NCBI GenBank assembly: GCA_902702965.1
Contig: CACRXP010000087.1
Coordinates: 86,630-150,629 of the forward strand
Length of the DNA: 64,000 bases
Source: Spirometra erinaceieuropaei
Taxonomy: Eukaryota; Platyhelminthes; Cestoda; Diphyllobothriidea; Diphyllobothriidae
Reading direction: 5' to 3'
The number at the start of each line of letters is the position of its first letter. The first letter of the stretch is position 1. Positions 42,279 through 53,700 of this stretch are shown here, in pieces. Position numbers and translations under genes: made by a program. A model generated the notes under the pieces. The model had not been told where the DNA came from, did not search any database, and worked only from the letters and a program-made list of their open reading frames with translations.

Positions 42279-43074
42279 GGTTCTTTCGCCGTCCTAATTT
42301 CATAAGTTTAGCGTGACCGTTCTATCTAGCTGTTTGTGTATGTAAGGACCCAAGATTGTTTAAAACACAGGGTGGTCTAAATGTCTGTCGATGTTTTAGC
42401 TTCTGAATACCACACCTTAGACCTTATTCGTTCTGAGCTTATGAGTCCCGGCTTAAGGTAGTCGCTCCTTTATGATCAAAGGGATGGGCAGGTTATCCAG
42501 TATCGGTTGTAAGTTTTGAAGTTGGGTCTAACCTCCGAGGTGTCAATTTGTGCTCATTCAGGCGAGTTTGCAACTCTCGTCCAGTTTACACAATAGAGTT
42601 GATGACTTAACCGTTGTAAACTATTTATTTGACCTCGGTCGAGGTTTTAGTTTCTGGCACCGCGCCCATAGGTCGCATCAAACGGTGAATATTTGCCTGG
42701 GACCGATTGGTTATGCCTACTATGGAGGGTCGCAACCGTCATGAAACCGCCTTGGACTCCCCTTTTATCTAGGGAATGGTCCTCAAGACTTCGGTCGCTG
42801 CTCCTTTGGTGGTTGTCTGTTTGTTCGACGCTTGCATTGTTTTGGCAAAGTAAATTAGGTATCCGTTGATTCGGAAGAGGTTATGGCGTTCTAGTTGTTC
42901 GAGATGGATTTTCTGTGGGCATGTGATGGGGGGATGAACACCTTCTTACCCACACGACCACAAAAGGGGAACGCGGGGCCAGACCCAACCTCGCAGATGT
43001 AAACCCATATTAGATAAACTGGCCACCTCCTAGATCTTAAGAGGACGAGTATACACGGTTCGACGATGTACATG
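42279..43074. other. Unassigned centre between inverted repeat copies
   Basis: No protein motif that I can defend. The minus strand has short open pieces (for example GFMTVATLHSRHNQS) with stops between. It may be the body of the arm element. Confidence 0.35.
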
Positions 43075-43312
43075 TCCGAACGGGAGGCAGAAATTCAGGC
43101 ATCCTCCATCGAAATGACGACATGCAACGCAAAAAGCCGTCAAACTCCCTAAGCGTTTGCCAAAAGACCGAGACAGCAATAAGAGAAGAAAAAATAGATT
43201 ATTTCAATATTGAATAGCCCAGTGAGTCATTTAACTTTTCGATCGGTTTTCTGCATTAAATGCTTTGAAAGTGGGGAGCGACCAAGTCCTCCGAAACGTC
43301 AGTAACACCATC
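43075..43312 (-). repeat. Arm repeat, third (inner) inverted fragment
   Basis: The reverse complement follows the inner end of the left arm: GGTGTTACTGACGTTTCGGA, TGCAGAAAACCGATCG, TGTCTCGGTCTTTTGGCAAA, GGGAGTTTGACGGC, CTGAATTTCTGCCTCC. More diverged than the two main arms. Confidence 0.65.
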
Positions 43313-43799
43313 ACTCTTTTCAGCTGAATTTTCGCCACTTCTCAGACGACCACTGTGGCATTCTCGCCTTTGTTAACCTCAAACGGCATTTGATACGTGT
43401 ACCTAAAGTACTAGAAATAAAAGCGTTTGGTAGGACTAGTTCTAACGTTCAAGTTTAAAGATTGTACTAGGAATCAAGATGAGCGCTCTGTTTGAAGAAC
43501 CAAAACGTTTCGACAAACTCTACAAAATATTTCCAGGCATTAAGCTAATGGCAAAGATTTGTGAAGTATTCGAAGTCTTCTCACATTAAAGCGACGGATG
43601 TACGGCACAAAACCTTTTGTGAGTTCCAAATTGCGCTTGTAGAGGGATCGGATATACAGTGTCCTATAAAGTTTGGGACATGGTCACTTGTAATGCGGGA
43701 AAATTACAAATTGGAGTTTTAAGTATGGGGATTTCAAAACAGAAACCACTAAGGTCTCTGATTTTTTCAGTTTATTTGGTAAGCATGATAGGCAAAGCC
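43313..43799. other. Unassigned stretch
   Basis: Nothing recognised beyond flanking repeats. Confidence 0.35.
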
Positions 43800-45563
43800 T
43801 ATGAACACTATTGATTTTTTGTCAGCTCGTTAGAAGTAACTGTAAAAGAATAAAAATGTCTGCTATTAAAATAGTACTTGATTCGTTTGAGTAACATTGT
43901 CTCAGAGAAAAAAGTGTGGGATATTGAGCTCAGATTCCCACTGTCGAGGGGAAACAGGGGACACAAATAAACATCCAAGCGTTTCTTGAAGAGTTGAAGG
44001 GACGTAGCCTCCACGACTGGCTGAGTGAGATCGTTCCGCTTCTCCACTACCCTTTGCGTGAAAAACTCAGGATGAAGATTCCGCCTGGACATTGTTGTCC
44101 GTAGCTTCATCGAGTGGCCACGACTATTGGGTGAAAGAGGCTACTGAAACATGCCTTCAAAGCTTAATCCATGCTCAAGGCCATGAGGATAAAATCACCT
44201 ATTTAATGCCTGTAATTCAGAGGGAATAACTTACGGAAATGCAGTCTGTCTGTTTAAGATTGGCTTTTTAGACAGTTTGCCAGCTTTGTTGCACGATGTT
44301 GTACCCGTTCGAGGCATGCTTGGTCCTTTACCAGCCATGGCCGCCATGCTTTTAGGCAATATTCTAAATGGGGCCGAACAAAGGTGCCGTAAACGTTTCC
44401 CAAAAAGTCTTGATAATGGGCTACGAACGTCCTTTAAATTGCATGGAACACTCCCATGGCGTTTTTTGCTGCCTTGTGGCACTGTAGTGTTGGTTTCAGG
44501 TTGTTCTGTATCCAAACCCCGAGATCCTTCTGTGAAGATTCTGCGGGGAGTCTTATACCTTTCAGAACATATGGCCCCAGGCTCTCATTTGAATGAGAGT
44601 TAGGTGGACGCAGATGAACGACGGTGCACTTCTGCTCATTGAAATTTAGAAGGCCTTTCACCGACTACGCTTGCAGTCTGTGCAGATTGTTTGGAGGGTT
44701 CTCTGGTCGTAAGGACTCATAATGACTTGTCAAAGCTTAACGTCCTCGGCAAGCATTATTTGGCTGCAGTCGAGTTCCTGAAGGCTGTCATTAACATACA
44801 GAACGGAGAGCAATGGTCCCAGAACTGCGCCTTGAGGCACACTGCTGGTCACATTTACCCATTGTGACATATCATCTCCGATGCAGACACGTTGATAGCG
44901 AACAAACAGAAACGCCCTTATCCAGTTTAGAAGATCTCCCCGGATGCCGATGGCACTCAATTTGTTAAGGTGTTGGTGCGGGACAATGTCAAAAGCTTTG
45001 TGGAAATCGATGTACGCGACATCGACCTCAAAACGTTCTTCTAAAGCCCTGGTCCATGTCTACAGAAAGCTGGCAGATTAGAGAGGCAGGAACTTCCTCT
45101 CCAGAAGCCATGCAGAAAATCCTGCAACATGTTTTTTCTTCACAAAATTGCTGTGTAGCGCTCTTTACTAGAGCTTCCATCGTTTTGCACGAGACGCCAG
45201 TTAAGTTAATAGGTCTGAAGCTGCTTGCTGCCATCCGGCTACCTCCCTTATGTAAGCGAACGAGGCTAGCTGTCGTCCACTGTGATGGTAGCCATCCTGT
45301 TCTCATTGACAGCTCAGAGAGTCAAAAGAGGCTTTGACAGCTCTGTTGGTGGATTCTTAAGTATCAGCCCAGGAATTCTGTCGGGCCCAGGAGACTAATC
45401 TGGTTTTATTTGACTGAGGACGCGTCTTTCTTCTTCGAGGGAAAAGGCAGCGATTTCAATTACGGCACTATCTTGGCGCATTTGAAGCTCCTGGCTATCT
45501 CGGCGCATTTCAAACTGCTGATTGTCTTCTGAGGACTGATCCGTAAAAACCAGTTGAAAAAAC
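43800..45563 (-). pseudogene. CR1-like reverse transcriptase between the inverted arms
   Basis: Minus-strand order: SLEEERRVLSQIKPD with SPGPDRIPG (45430-45370), LPSQWTTASLVRLHKGGSR (45270), FRPINLTGVSCKTMEALVKS, motif A VAYIDFHKAFDIVPHQHL (45020-44970), IRGDLLNWIRAFLFVRYQR, VTSSVPQGAVLGPLLSVLYV (44850), then MLAEDVKL where family members read FADDVKL, and QKDLGVWIQNNLKP (44500). The C-terminal part down to 43800 is broken by many stops; DVYLCPLFPL is near 43960. This is a different subfamily from LINEs A and B. The catalytic box is damaged. Confidence 0.85.
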
Positions 45564-45609
45564 TGAAAAAAATAAGTGCACTTTCTGTGTCACTTCAACT
45601 AATAAGTTT

Positions 45610-46408
45610 CCGAGGCAGGAAAAGATAAAGCAAAAATTAGATCACTTCGAGGCTGACTGGCTCGTTTAGGTGTTTAAACGTCTGATCAGTCTTCTGCACT
45701 AAACGCTTTAACAGTGGGCAGCCGACTCAGTTCTTCGAAGCGTCAGTAACACCACAAGTATCTTTCGTGAGTTCCTCTGTCGCACAATATCTGTTTTTTG
45801 CATTCAGTCAATGGCGTCAATTATTAAGCAAAAAGTGCATTTTTGACTTGCTGCGGTGTTCCATATTCGTATCTGCGTGGAAACAAGACTTTTGGTCTTT
45901 CGACTTTGTAGCATCATATTCTAATCCAGCATTTATAACAATGGGGGAAATATGAGATCAAGCCGACCGGGTGGTGGACATACATAACTAATTTGGTTAA
46001 CTAAAATTCTTCATTTTTAGATGTAACCGGTATCGGGAATTTTTAATACTAAGTTTCCTTTATCATAATAAAGCCGTCAGACAGGGCCGACTCCCGGATG
46101 TCACATGCATTTGACCCAGATCGAGAGAGGACTGCTTGACGCCGGTTAAAATCCAGAAATTGTCATTTTAATCCCTTTCATTGCACTTGTTATCACTTTT
46201 GTTTGTATATCGGCTTTGTAATCTCCCCATAAATCAATGCGGGAACTTGGAGTAAGTCCTTTTGAACAAGGCTTTTTAGTTTCGCCCTGATAGATTACAT
46301 GAGTATTTGTGCCGACGCTCACTCGCTTCCGTGGGCTAGCCGCGTTACATCCACAAACTCCCAACAGACAGGTATTTGTATACAAATACTGAATGATTTA
46401 CCATACTG
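45610..46408 (-). repeat. Inverted arm, right copy
   Basis: Reverse-complement partner of 41384-42182. The outer end (CCATACTG at 46408) sits directly against the broken Gypsy reverse transcriptase. The inner end (CCGAGGCAGG at 45610) lies about 45 bp from the recognisable LINE. The two arms are 3.4 kb apart. Confidence 0.85.
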
Positions 46409-47130
46409 GTGAAGTCGAGGAAAAATTGGCACTTGTCGCCCCACAGGCGGAAGCCATATTCCTGCACACGTTCGAGCACTACGCACACTCGGTCATGCAG
46501 CTGGACAGGGGAGCGGCCCACGATGATGATGTCGTCCAGGTACCCAGCTATGTCAGGGATGCCGGAGAGCAGTGCGTTCATCGTTTGTTGGAATATTGCC
46601 GGGGCAATCTTGACACCAAAGGGCAGCCTGGTATATTGGAACAGACCGCGGTGGGTGCTGATGTTCAACAATTCGCGCGTCTCTGGGGCGATCTCGATCT
46701 GCAAATACGCATCAGCGAGATCCAACTTGGCACAGCAACTGCCACCATTCAGCAGGGTGAAAAGGTCAGCCGGAACCGGCATTGGATAGCAGTTCGGTGT
46801 CAGCGCGGCATTGAGATCGGTGGAGAAGTCAGCACAAATGCGGATCGAGCCATGGGGCTTCTTAACCACAACGATTGGAGCGGCCCAGGCGGGGTAAGAT
46901 ACGGGAACTAGAACTCCCAGTTCCTCTAGATGCTTCAATTCAGCCTCAACAAGTGGTAGAGCTGCATATGGGACTGGTCGCTTTGGACGGAAGACTGGTT
47001 GACTTCCGGGAGACAGATGTAGCACGGCTTGAATGTATTTTCAACGACCCAAGCCGTCTTGGAGCAGTGGAGCAATGCGCTGGAGAATGTCCTTGGCTTG
47101 GTCTGCGAGTACAAAGGAAATCTGCGCCTG
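46409..47130 (-). pseudogene. Gypsy reverse transcriptase N-terminal two thirds
   Basis: [98 protein letters not shown] and the catalytic [11 protein letters not shown]. All of these are in one frame from 47025 to about 46409, so this domain is well preserved. The YLDD box is intact. It ends at KCQFFLDF, where the inverted arm begins. An intact element would continue into RNase H. Confidence 0.92.
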
Positions 47131-47295
47131 ACCGCAAAGAACACGAAGAGGCATATCGGCCAAACCGAGTTGTTCAATCCAGTCCAGACCAAGTAGGTTG
47201 AGATCAGACTTTGTGATTTAGCAGATCGCAGTGATGCTGGTACCGCGGAACGACACACAGCATTGCAGCTGCCCAATTAGCTGTACGAGACCATC

Positions 47296-47640
47296 TCACG
47301 CGCTTGTGGCGGAATAGGAAGTCTGCTGCATCGTGGTGCTGCCAAGGGACTGCCAGAGTCTCTCAGAGATGATGGTGATGTCTGAAGCAGTGTCCAACTG
47401 TAGGCGAACTGCATGGCCATTGAGCAAAACGTCAACAAACTTTCTACGACCAGCCGCATTGAGCTGGAAAGTGGCAAAGAGACTGAGAGACTTACCAACG
47501 GACTGGGGGTTGGACTTGACTTTTGACCGGGAACGGTGCCTGGAACTAGAAATGGCGAGGGGTGGCTTGCTTCCAGAAGCTGGTATTGATTTGCAGAACC
47601 CATCACGGTGTTCCACCTGATTACAACTTAGGCAGCGATG
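47296..47640 (-). pseudogene. Gypsy gag zinc knuckle and aspartic protease
   Basis: The zinc knuckle CLSCNQVEHRDGFC (C-x2-C-x4-H-x4-C) is near 47636-47594. It is followed by a basic stretch (SRHRSRSKVKSN) and the protease core FVDVLLNGHAVRLQLDTASDI with TIISERLW (47450-47360). The active-site triplet reads D-T-A instead of D-T/S-G. The frame is lost after SATSA near 47296, before the RT. Confidence 0.8.
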
Positions 47641-48453
47641 CTGGCGGAAAGTTCAATCCCGGTGGACATGCCGCGCGCTGATGTGCCGAAAAGGAGATGG
47701 CGGAGATCTCGCCTTGGGCACTTGTTTGGGTCGTGTAACATGATGCAATTTGGTGACCGTGTGCACTGAGCAAGATGTGGCAGGGTGCTAAATCATGGCG
47801 GAGTCTTGCTTGAGGTTGACCAGCGTTTGGCACTATGCTGCCAGCTCCTGGAGATTGATTGAGTTGTTCTGCTGCACCTTAGACAGGAGACGTGTCCGGA
47901 TAGCAGCATCCTTGGAGGACTGAAGGCCGCAGATAGATTTAAGGCATTAAAACTGGTCTTCAGTAAGAGAACGGAGTTGAAAACGGTCACGCTCGCGATT
48001 GACAATGCCCGCATAGGTGACAAAATCATCTGAATCTCGTTTGCACAGTTGCAAGCACTGAAATCGAGTGTTGGAAAGGGATGATTGCTCACCAAATATT
48101 TGCGACAATGTCTGGACCGCGTCCTCGAAAGCGACTTCTCGGGGACCCTTGAGAAAGATGGAGTTGACATAACGCTCGTGTTCGACCGGGCCCATTTTGT
48201 GAATTAGAAGTCGAACCTTCCATGCATCGTTCTGGGCAGCCAGTGCTACAGAGAAAAAGTCCTCGTATCGCTTGTACCAGGAATCAAAGGTGATAGTGGC
48301 AGGCAGGTCATTTAAGAATTCAGTGATGCTGCCGGTAATGTGATCAGCATATTGCGAACCACCAGCCGCGCTTGATTGACCCATGGACGAGTTGGAAAGC
48401 TTAACGATGAGTGCCTCCATCAGCTTCAACTGCTGCTGCAACATCTGCTTCAA
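47641..48453 (-). pseudogene. Gypsy gag, capsid region
   Basis: ATG at 48453: MKQMLQQQLKLMEALIVKLS, then ATITFDSWYKRYEDFF, VRLLIHKMGPVEHERYVNSI, DAVQTLSQIFGEQSSLSNTR and YAGIVNRERDRFQLRSL, resembling the Gag of Mag/CsRn1-type Gypsy elements. Open to 47947, then stops. The C-terminal part (FRQHRC) leads into the zinc knuckle at 47636. Confidence 0.75.
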
Positions 48454-48514
48454 GTCGGCGTACTAGTCAGGCATTGTAGTTGAAAAACTGTGTCGCCAAT
48501 TTCTTTTGACCCGC

Positions 48515-48885
48515 TTAACACTTGAAATCCCCTGTAGCGTATACGCACTCGACCCTTGTCCCCAATATCAAAGCAACAGACAAAGAAAACACGGCCAGCC
48601 ACGGAAAGTGTATCAGAAAAACACTGCAAGTCGCGATTAGTTGAAAAGTGACGCATTTTATAACACCCTACTGTTGTTCGCCGGCATTCGGCCTAATGAC
48701 CTTCGGGAAGAGGGGAGTAGCCAATGGAGAGGCGCCCGATTAAAATGACAGCGCTGTAGAGATAGCAAACGCACTTCGTCTCCAGTGATTGGTTGGCTCT
48801 TGTTTTTGGGAGTGTAGGCACTCTCAGCAAATGCATCAGTTACAATTAGCATGCTGAAAAGCCATAAGGACGCATAACTCGACAC
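48515..48885 (-). repeat. Putative 5' LTR of the minus-strand Gypsy element
   Basis: On the minus strand it would start TGTCGAGTTATGCG (about 48882) and contain a TATA-like TTATAAAATGCG (about 48663), ending before TTGGCGACACAG, a candidate primer-binding site about 50 bp before gag. No second LTR is in the window, so the borders are inferred from signals alone. Confidence 0.45.
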
Positions 48886-49104
48886 CTGGCACCCTCACAA
48901 TTTGCTCTCAAATGCATCGATGGCCTATGAGTCTGCTCGACTGACCACGTGACTAGGCGCGATCACTGAGGTGAGTATACGGGCGTCTAACCAGGGCCAC
49001 ACAAGGCAATATTAAAGCACTCACACGGAATCTATGCAACCAATATGCATGCAGTTTTGGTATACTAAAACAGTTCAGCGGGCATGATTTTCCTATGATC
49101 GTCA
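48886..49104. other. Unassigned stretch
   Basis: Nothing recognised. Confidence 0.35.
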
Positions 49105-49460
49105 ATGGCGTGGTCCACCGTGTGCCTCGGAGCGTCGTGGGCGTAGGACGGAGACTTTAATGCGATCTTGACTTATAGCAAAATTCCACTGGATCTGATG
49201 CATTCTTTCCTCCTCACTCACCTGGACCCGGTGACAAAACAGTCAGGATGACCAGAAGCTGACTAGGACGCAGTGACAGTTCGACCATCGGTTTCGATGA
49301 TGTCCACCGTGTGCCCCACAGTTGCAGCAGCAATAGGAGCAGGGACGGTGACTTACGCAGGGGTTTATAGTGCCGGCAGACTTGCGTAGCATCTACCTAC
49401 ACTCTCCTCCTCCCTCGCCCGAGCCCGGTGTCAAGACAGAGTCAAGAAGACCGGAGACGA
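49105..49460. repeat. Repeat R5, two diverged tandem units
   Basis: Units near 49105-49260 and 49290-49450 share TCCACCGTGTGCC, a GGACGG-GACTT block, CCTCCTC-CTC, CC-GAGCCCGGTG and AGTCA-GA-GACC in order. The second also matches 26195-26345. Non-coding. Confidence 0.6.
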
Positions 49461-49689
49461 GGGAGGCCGCAGGTGGATGGCTCGGACGGATCCTCACCTG
49501 GGCGTTCCACCAAACCCCCTGATCCACAGAACAAATGACCATGATTTCAACTGTCTGGGCCTGTCAGCCAGCTGTGGAAGAGATGTAACTCAGTGACTAG
49601 CAGAGCTACGATAGTGCTCTACGCGTGCCGCGCGCAACCTGGTGAAGGAGGTCATGTGTCGGGGTGCAAGAGTGACAGGATTTCTACTT
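49461..49689. other. Unassigned stretch
   Basis: Nothing recognised. Somewhat GC-rich. Confidence 0.35.
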
Positions 49690-50747
49690 ACTTGAGGCGC
49701 ATGAATGATGGGTGATGTGGGGCGGTTAGTGTTCTCGTCTGCAAATATGTTGGACTAAGGGTGGGTTGATGTGTGGCGTGGAGTTAGGAATATGATATTT
49801 TCCTGTTGATTTTCGTAGATGCGCATATGACCCAGTAGAACCATGCGGTGACTGAATTTCCGTGGGCAGTTTTGGCAGTTAATGCTCCTGTTGCAGACTG
49901 ACTTTGCCACCAACTAAGCCATTTCGTTATGTGACAAGATAGCAGTAGGGGAAGGTTAAGATCGGGTACACATTGCTGGTTCATTCGGCAATAACGTTGA
50001 TGGAGGTTGGGTGAGTAATGGGCGTAGGGTGTCCTTGTCCATTAGTGAACTGGGCAGTAGTGTTAATCTTTCGTATGCGCATGGTTGCAGTACCGAGGAG
50101 TGGAGGTGGTCGTGGTCGGCAGGACGCTGGAAGTTTGCCCGATGGTGGTGGTTGTCGTCGCCGTCGACGTCATGTTGGTTATGGTCGTTCTAGCGACGAC
50201 CCTGGAGTTATCTTTGGAGATGGAGGTACAGAGTGCCACGTCGATAATTTTTGGCTCCAGAGATTTCCAACGACGTTGAAGCCTTGCACGAACTGTCCCG
50301 TCGAAATCGTTGACACGACGGAAGTGTTTATAGGTGCTAGGGTCATTGTTTGGCCATGTTTGGGACTCGCTGACCGTTTCTTAGATTTGGCAGCGGCGAT
50401 CTGGTTGGCTTCGTAAAATGCTGTTCCAGTCCTCTCTGGGTGTCTCTTAGGCCTACTGACATTAAGTGAGACACTCTCAGGACTCCTTGTAACGTCTTCA
50501 AGAACTGCTCCACTCTCAATGAAGCAAGTCTACCTCCCTGATGAAGTTCATGCACCATCTGTGTGAAGTGTATTGGACGTCCAAATCTCTTCATGATTTT
50601 CCAAGGTCCGTCACGATTCATTGTGTCCAAGTCCTTCGTAAAATTCAAATATGCGGTGTGGAATTCCGTCTGCAGTCCTTGGCACTTCCGTAGATAACGG
50701 CCCACGAAGATCAAGTCGTCGGTTCGTTGTGCTTTCCTAGCCAACAT
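49690..50747 (-). pseudogene. LINE remnant: RT fragment fused to a zinc-finger tail
   Basis: 50747-50480 on the minus strand: AYLNFTKDLDTMNRDGPWKI and FGRPIHFTQMVHELHQGG, recalling the D-L-T-K-A-F-D-T-V-N-R-D/E-G-LWKIM block of a LINE RT. The rest of the RT is deleted. Then comes the C-terminal tail: YEANQIAAAKSKK, a ruined finger (NDFDGTVRARLQRRW), a T/S/P-rich spacer (TSTATTTTTIGQ) and a finger CQNCPRKFSHRMVLLGHMRI (49880-49815) whose second His is Tyr. The order RT, basic segment, C2H2 fingers in a T/S/P-rich tail is, from memory, found in tapeworm LINEs. Not functional. Confidence 0.75.
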
Positions 50748-53700
50748 TTACTTTCAAAAAGAAGTTATGACTCCAGATGCGCGTCTAGGCAATTGAGGAT
50801 ACGGTTGGAGATTTCCCCTGCAATGCTGAGGTTTACGTGCCTCTGTGAGTACCATAGATATCGGTTCTCCTCGCGCTGCTAGACTTGGACGGTGGTCGCG
50901 TCTTTAAAATACAGATTAACTTAACCCAGACGTCCCATATACTGAAAAATAGGAGTGAGATTGATTTCCGACGGAGGCCGGCATACCTGTAGACTTGGGC
51001 TAGTTAAGTGGCGTAAAAAAACATCACAGGAAATTTGCTAAACAACGGCAACGACAAACCAGTCAACGAAATTAAAAGGTATTAAAAACCTATAAACGAT
51101 CCCCTAGTCTATGGGGCATCGAAGAACAGGCAAAAAAACTAGGCCTGATTGTAAGTCAACGACATAAAAAGAAAGAGGAGGAAAATATCACTCATGTCCT
51201 TGCTGGCGCCAAGAAAACTGTATAACTAACTGGCAGAACATTTGAACTAAAATCAACCTCAATAAACTGGTGATTGTAGTCTTAGAATGTGTTGTTTGAA
51301 TGAATTTCCACGCTCCATAATGTGGTCACAATTTCAACCCCGGTTCATTACCTAAAAAGGAACAGAACGATATATACGTAAGCGATTTCGCGTCCGGCCC
51401 ATAAAACACTGTTTTCATGGATTTACTTCAGTCGCTTAATATTTCCTTCGGAAATTAAACAGGAGGGCATGGAGACTGGTGCTTGTATACCAAAAAGCAT
51501 ATGGTAATTACTGCGGGTTGCGTTGATCAGCTGAACGCTTTGCAGCTGCATTATGCAGTGGCTTTAGATGAGCAAGACACGTGTCTTGGCTCTTTAGTTA
51601 CTTCTCAGTCTGTCAGGGACGTTTTAGAACACCTATCATTGACATCCTTTTTAGTCATCGTAATTTACGCCGCAGGTAGTACGTCTATCATTGAGCTCTG
51701 TTCATATAATGTCATACAGAATTCTCACTACCCGTCCCAATTTCTTAAATAAGCAAACAATAAGTGGACAACCGTTTACGAGCTCAACTTACGGCCTGGA
51801 CAGGCCGTTAGGAGTCAAATTTGATCGACAGGGCGCATTTCAACTTACTTCTGAGCGCCTAAGAAAACCACTTTATTACATCTCGAAATAGCTTTATTAA
51901 AACTCCCTAACGTTTGGGCCTCGTGACTCCTATGATTATAACATTGACTGTACTTAACCTAACCCTTTCTGCCGTGGGTTTGAATCCTTCTAAGGCCGGG
52001 GAGTTTTTCGCAACTGAGTCGAACGAATATTTTAAAATATAGTTGCAAATTCCATTTTCAGGTTAAGCACGGCTCAGTGATGAAACGAGTACCACGCAGG
52101 CCGCTTGGGAGATATTTTAGCAATAGTGCGGCCACTTTCAAATAACTACTCAATCAAATCAGTTCCAGAACAAGGGAAGGAGTTGTTTCCTTCGTTGTCG
52201 AAATATTTTCACTATCATGCCTAGACATAATTGAATGGATGAGGCCTCTTGATTCACTTTCAGAACAAAAGCGTGAAGACGATAAATACGTTTTTAATTG
52301 CTCAGAAACGTCTCTATTAGAGACATCTGCTGAAACCTTTCGTATATTACCTTTTACGTTTGGATAGGCATACAAATATGACCGAAACTTTAATTTAAAG
52401 AGGAACCGAATTTAAAAAATCTGTCATTCGCTGATTTTTTCAGGAATTGTCTTCTTTAGAATATTTAAGAAAAACGAGCACAAGAATCGGCTACGTAAAA
52501 AACGCAATGGAACAACACATACTTTAGTAAATGCAGTAGCCAGTCTTGCTTACTAACCCAAAGTCATTTTTGAGACAATAGAACAATAGAAATGCAAACT
52601 GCAAAGCTTTCTCTGATACTTTAAGGACGCATTGGGACTTGAAGAACTCTACTACCGGAAATCCTCAATGATAAAACTGGTGACATAGATGCTAATAATC
52701 CTTCATTTTCTGCAATATCCTGGCGCCGTGAAACCAGTTCATTTCAAGGTCTGGGCCAAGAACATATCGATTTATTCAAATTCGGATACTGTCTCTGGGG
52801 TTCATAAATACGAGGAAAATGTGCAAAAAATCTACCAGTACGCTGGCTGACTTACAGCAGACTGCACAAGCTCTTGTGATATGTATGGTATAATTAAAAC
52901 ATAAAAGTTTTTTAAACGTTGGCACGTCCAAACTCTTTTGTACACTCAATTTCGAGGACGGACTCGCATAAAGTATCCATCCGACATGAAGTTCTACGCA
53001 TTTGTCGCTTATGCTTTTCTACAAAAACTGTCCTTCGTAAGCAATACAACTTTATCTTCCTAATTTTTTCATCTTCACCTAATTGAAGAATAACGCACTC
53101 AGGTCAGCATTTGTGTTAAAAGATTATCGGGGACTGTGATCATATTTAATGATTTACTCCAAACACTACACCCGATCCCATCTGCAGCACAATCAGAGGA
53201 GCCTAAGAAAACAACCGGAGTTCCAGCAAAAAACGATTGCACAGCGATGCTGCCTAACATGTGTGCGTTTAATTTCTAGAAATGTCCTCTGTTTAAGCAA
53301 GCATCTTTGTTCAAAGCATCAGCAATAACCGTGATTGTGCTCTACTAAAACTTTCACAAGCATGTCATGAAGTAGACAAAAGTTCTTGTAAACTAACATT
53401 TTTGATGAGATTGTCAAGTTTTACAAACTGGACTCAAAACGCGAGAAAATATCCTTCAAGCAGAATCGGTAGTCGAGATAAAAAATAGCATGGTAAAATG
53501 ATCTGTTCTTAGATCTAACCTTAAAAATCTCCACTGCCCATGACATTGGCCACATAGGCGGGCTACGTTGCGCCCACCAATAACAGTATTGGCGTAAAAT
53601 TCGACTAAAAATTTGACTGGCATTCTTTGCCTCACTCGTTTACAGTAGAAAAAAACTCTTCTACATTTTTGGATAGAAAACAATGCTGACAAGCATTTAG

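Larger units (their letters stand above)
46409..48885 (-). mobile_element. Gypsy-type LTR element, 5' half, minus strand
   Basis: Right to left: putative LTR (48885-48515), gag (48453-about 47640), protease (about 47616-47296), reverse transcriptase (about 47130-46409). It is cut at the palm end of the RT (CQFFLDF) by the right arm. RNase H, integrase and the 3' LTR are missing here; a 3' half of the same type lies at 39017-40854 in the opposite orientation. Confidence 0.85.

Noticed and set aside
42540..42800. GIY-YIG (Penelope-like) endonuclease on the minus strand
   Set aside because: Short pieces loosely suggest it, but the invariant G-x-Y and Y-I-G residues could not be placed.
44277..44603. 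108-codon plus frame inside the arms
   Set aside because: Shadow of the minus-strand CR1-like reverse transcriptase.
46393..46911. 172-codon plus frame
   Set aside because: Shadow of the minus-strand Gypsy reverse transcriptase, whose YLDD box and flanks are unmistakable.
50018..50416. Plus-strand frames rich in G, V and R
   Set aside because: They are the antisense of the T/S/P-rich zinc-finger LINE tail on the minus strand.
51975..51995. Isolated B-box-like GGGTTTGAATCC
   Set aside because: No A box at the right distance and no SINE body or tail; insufficient for a tRNA or SINE call.
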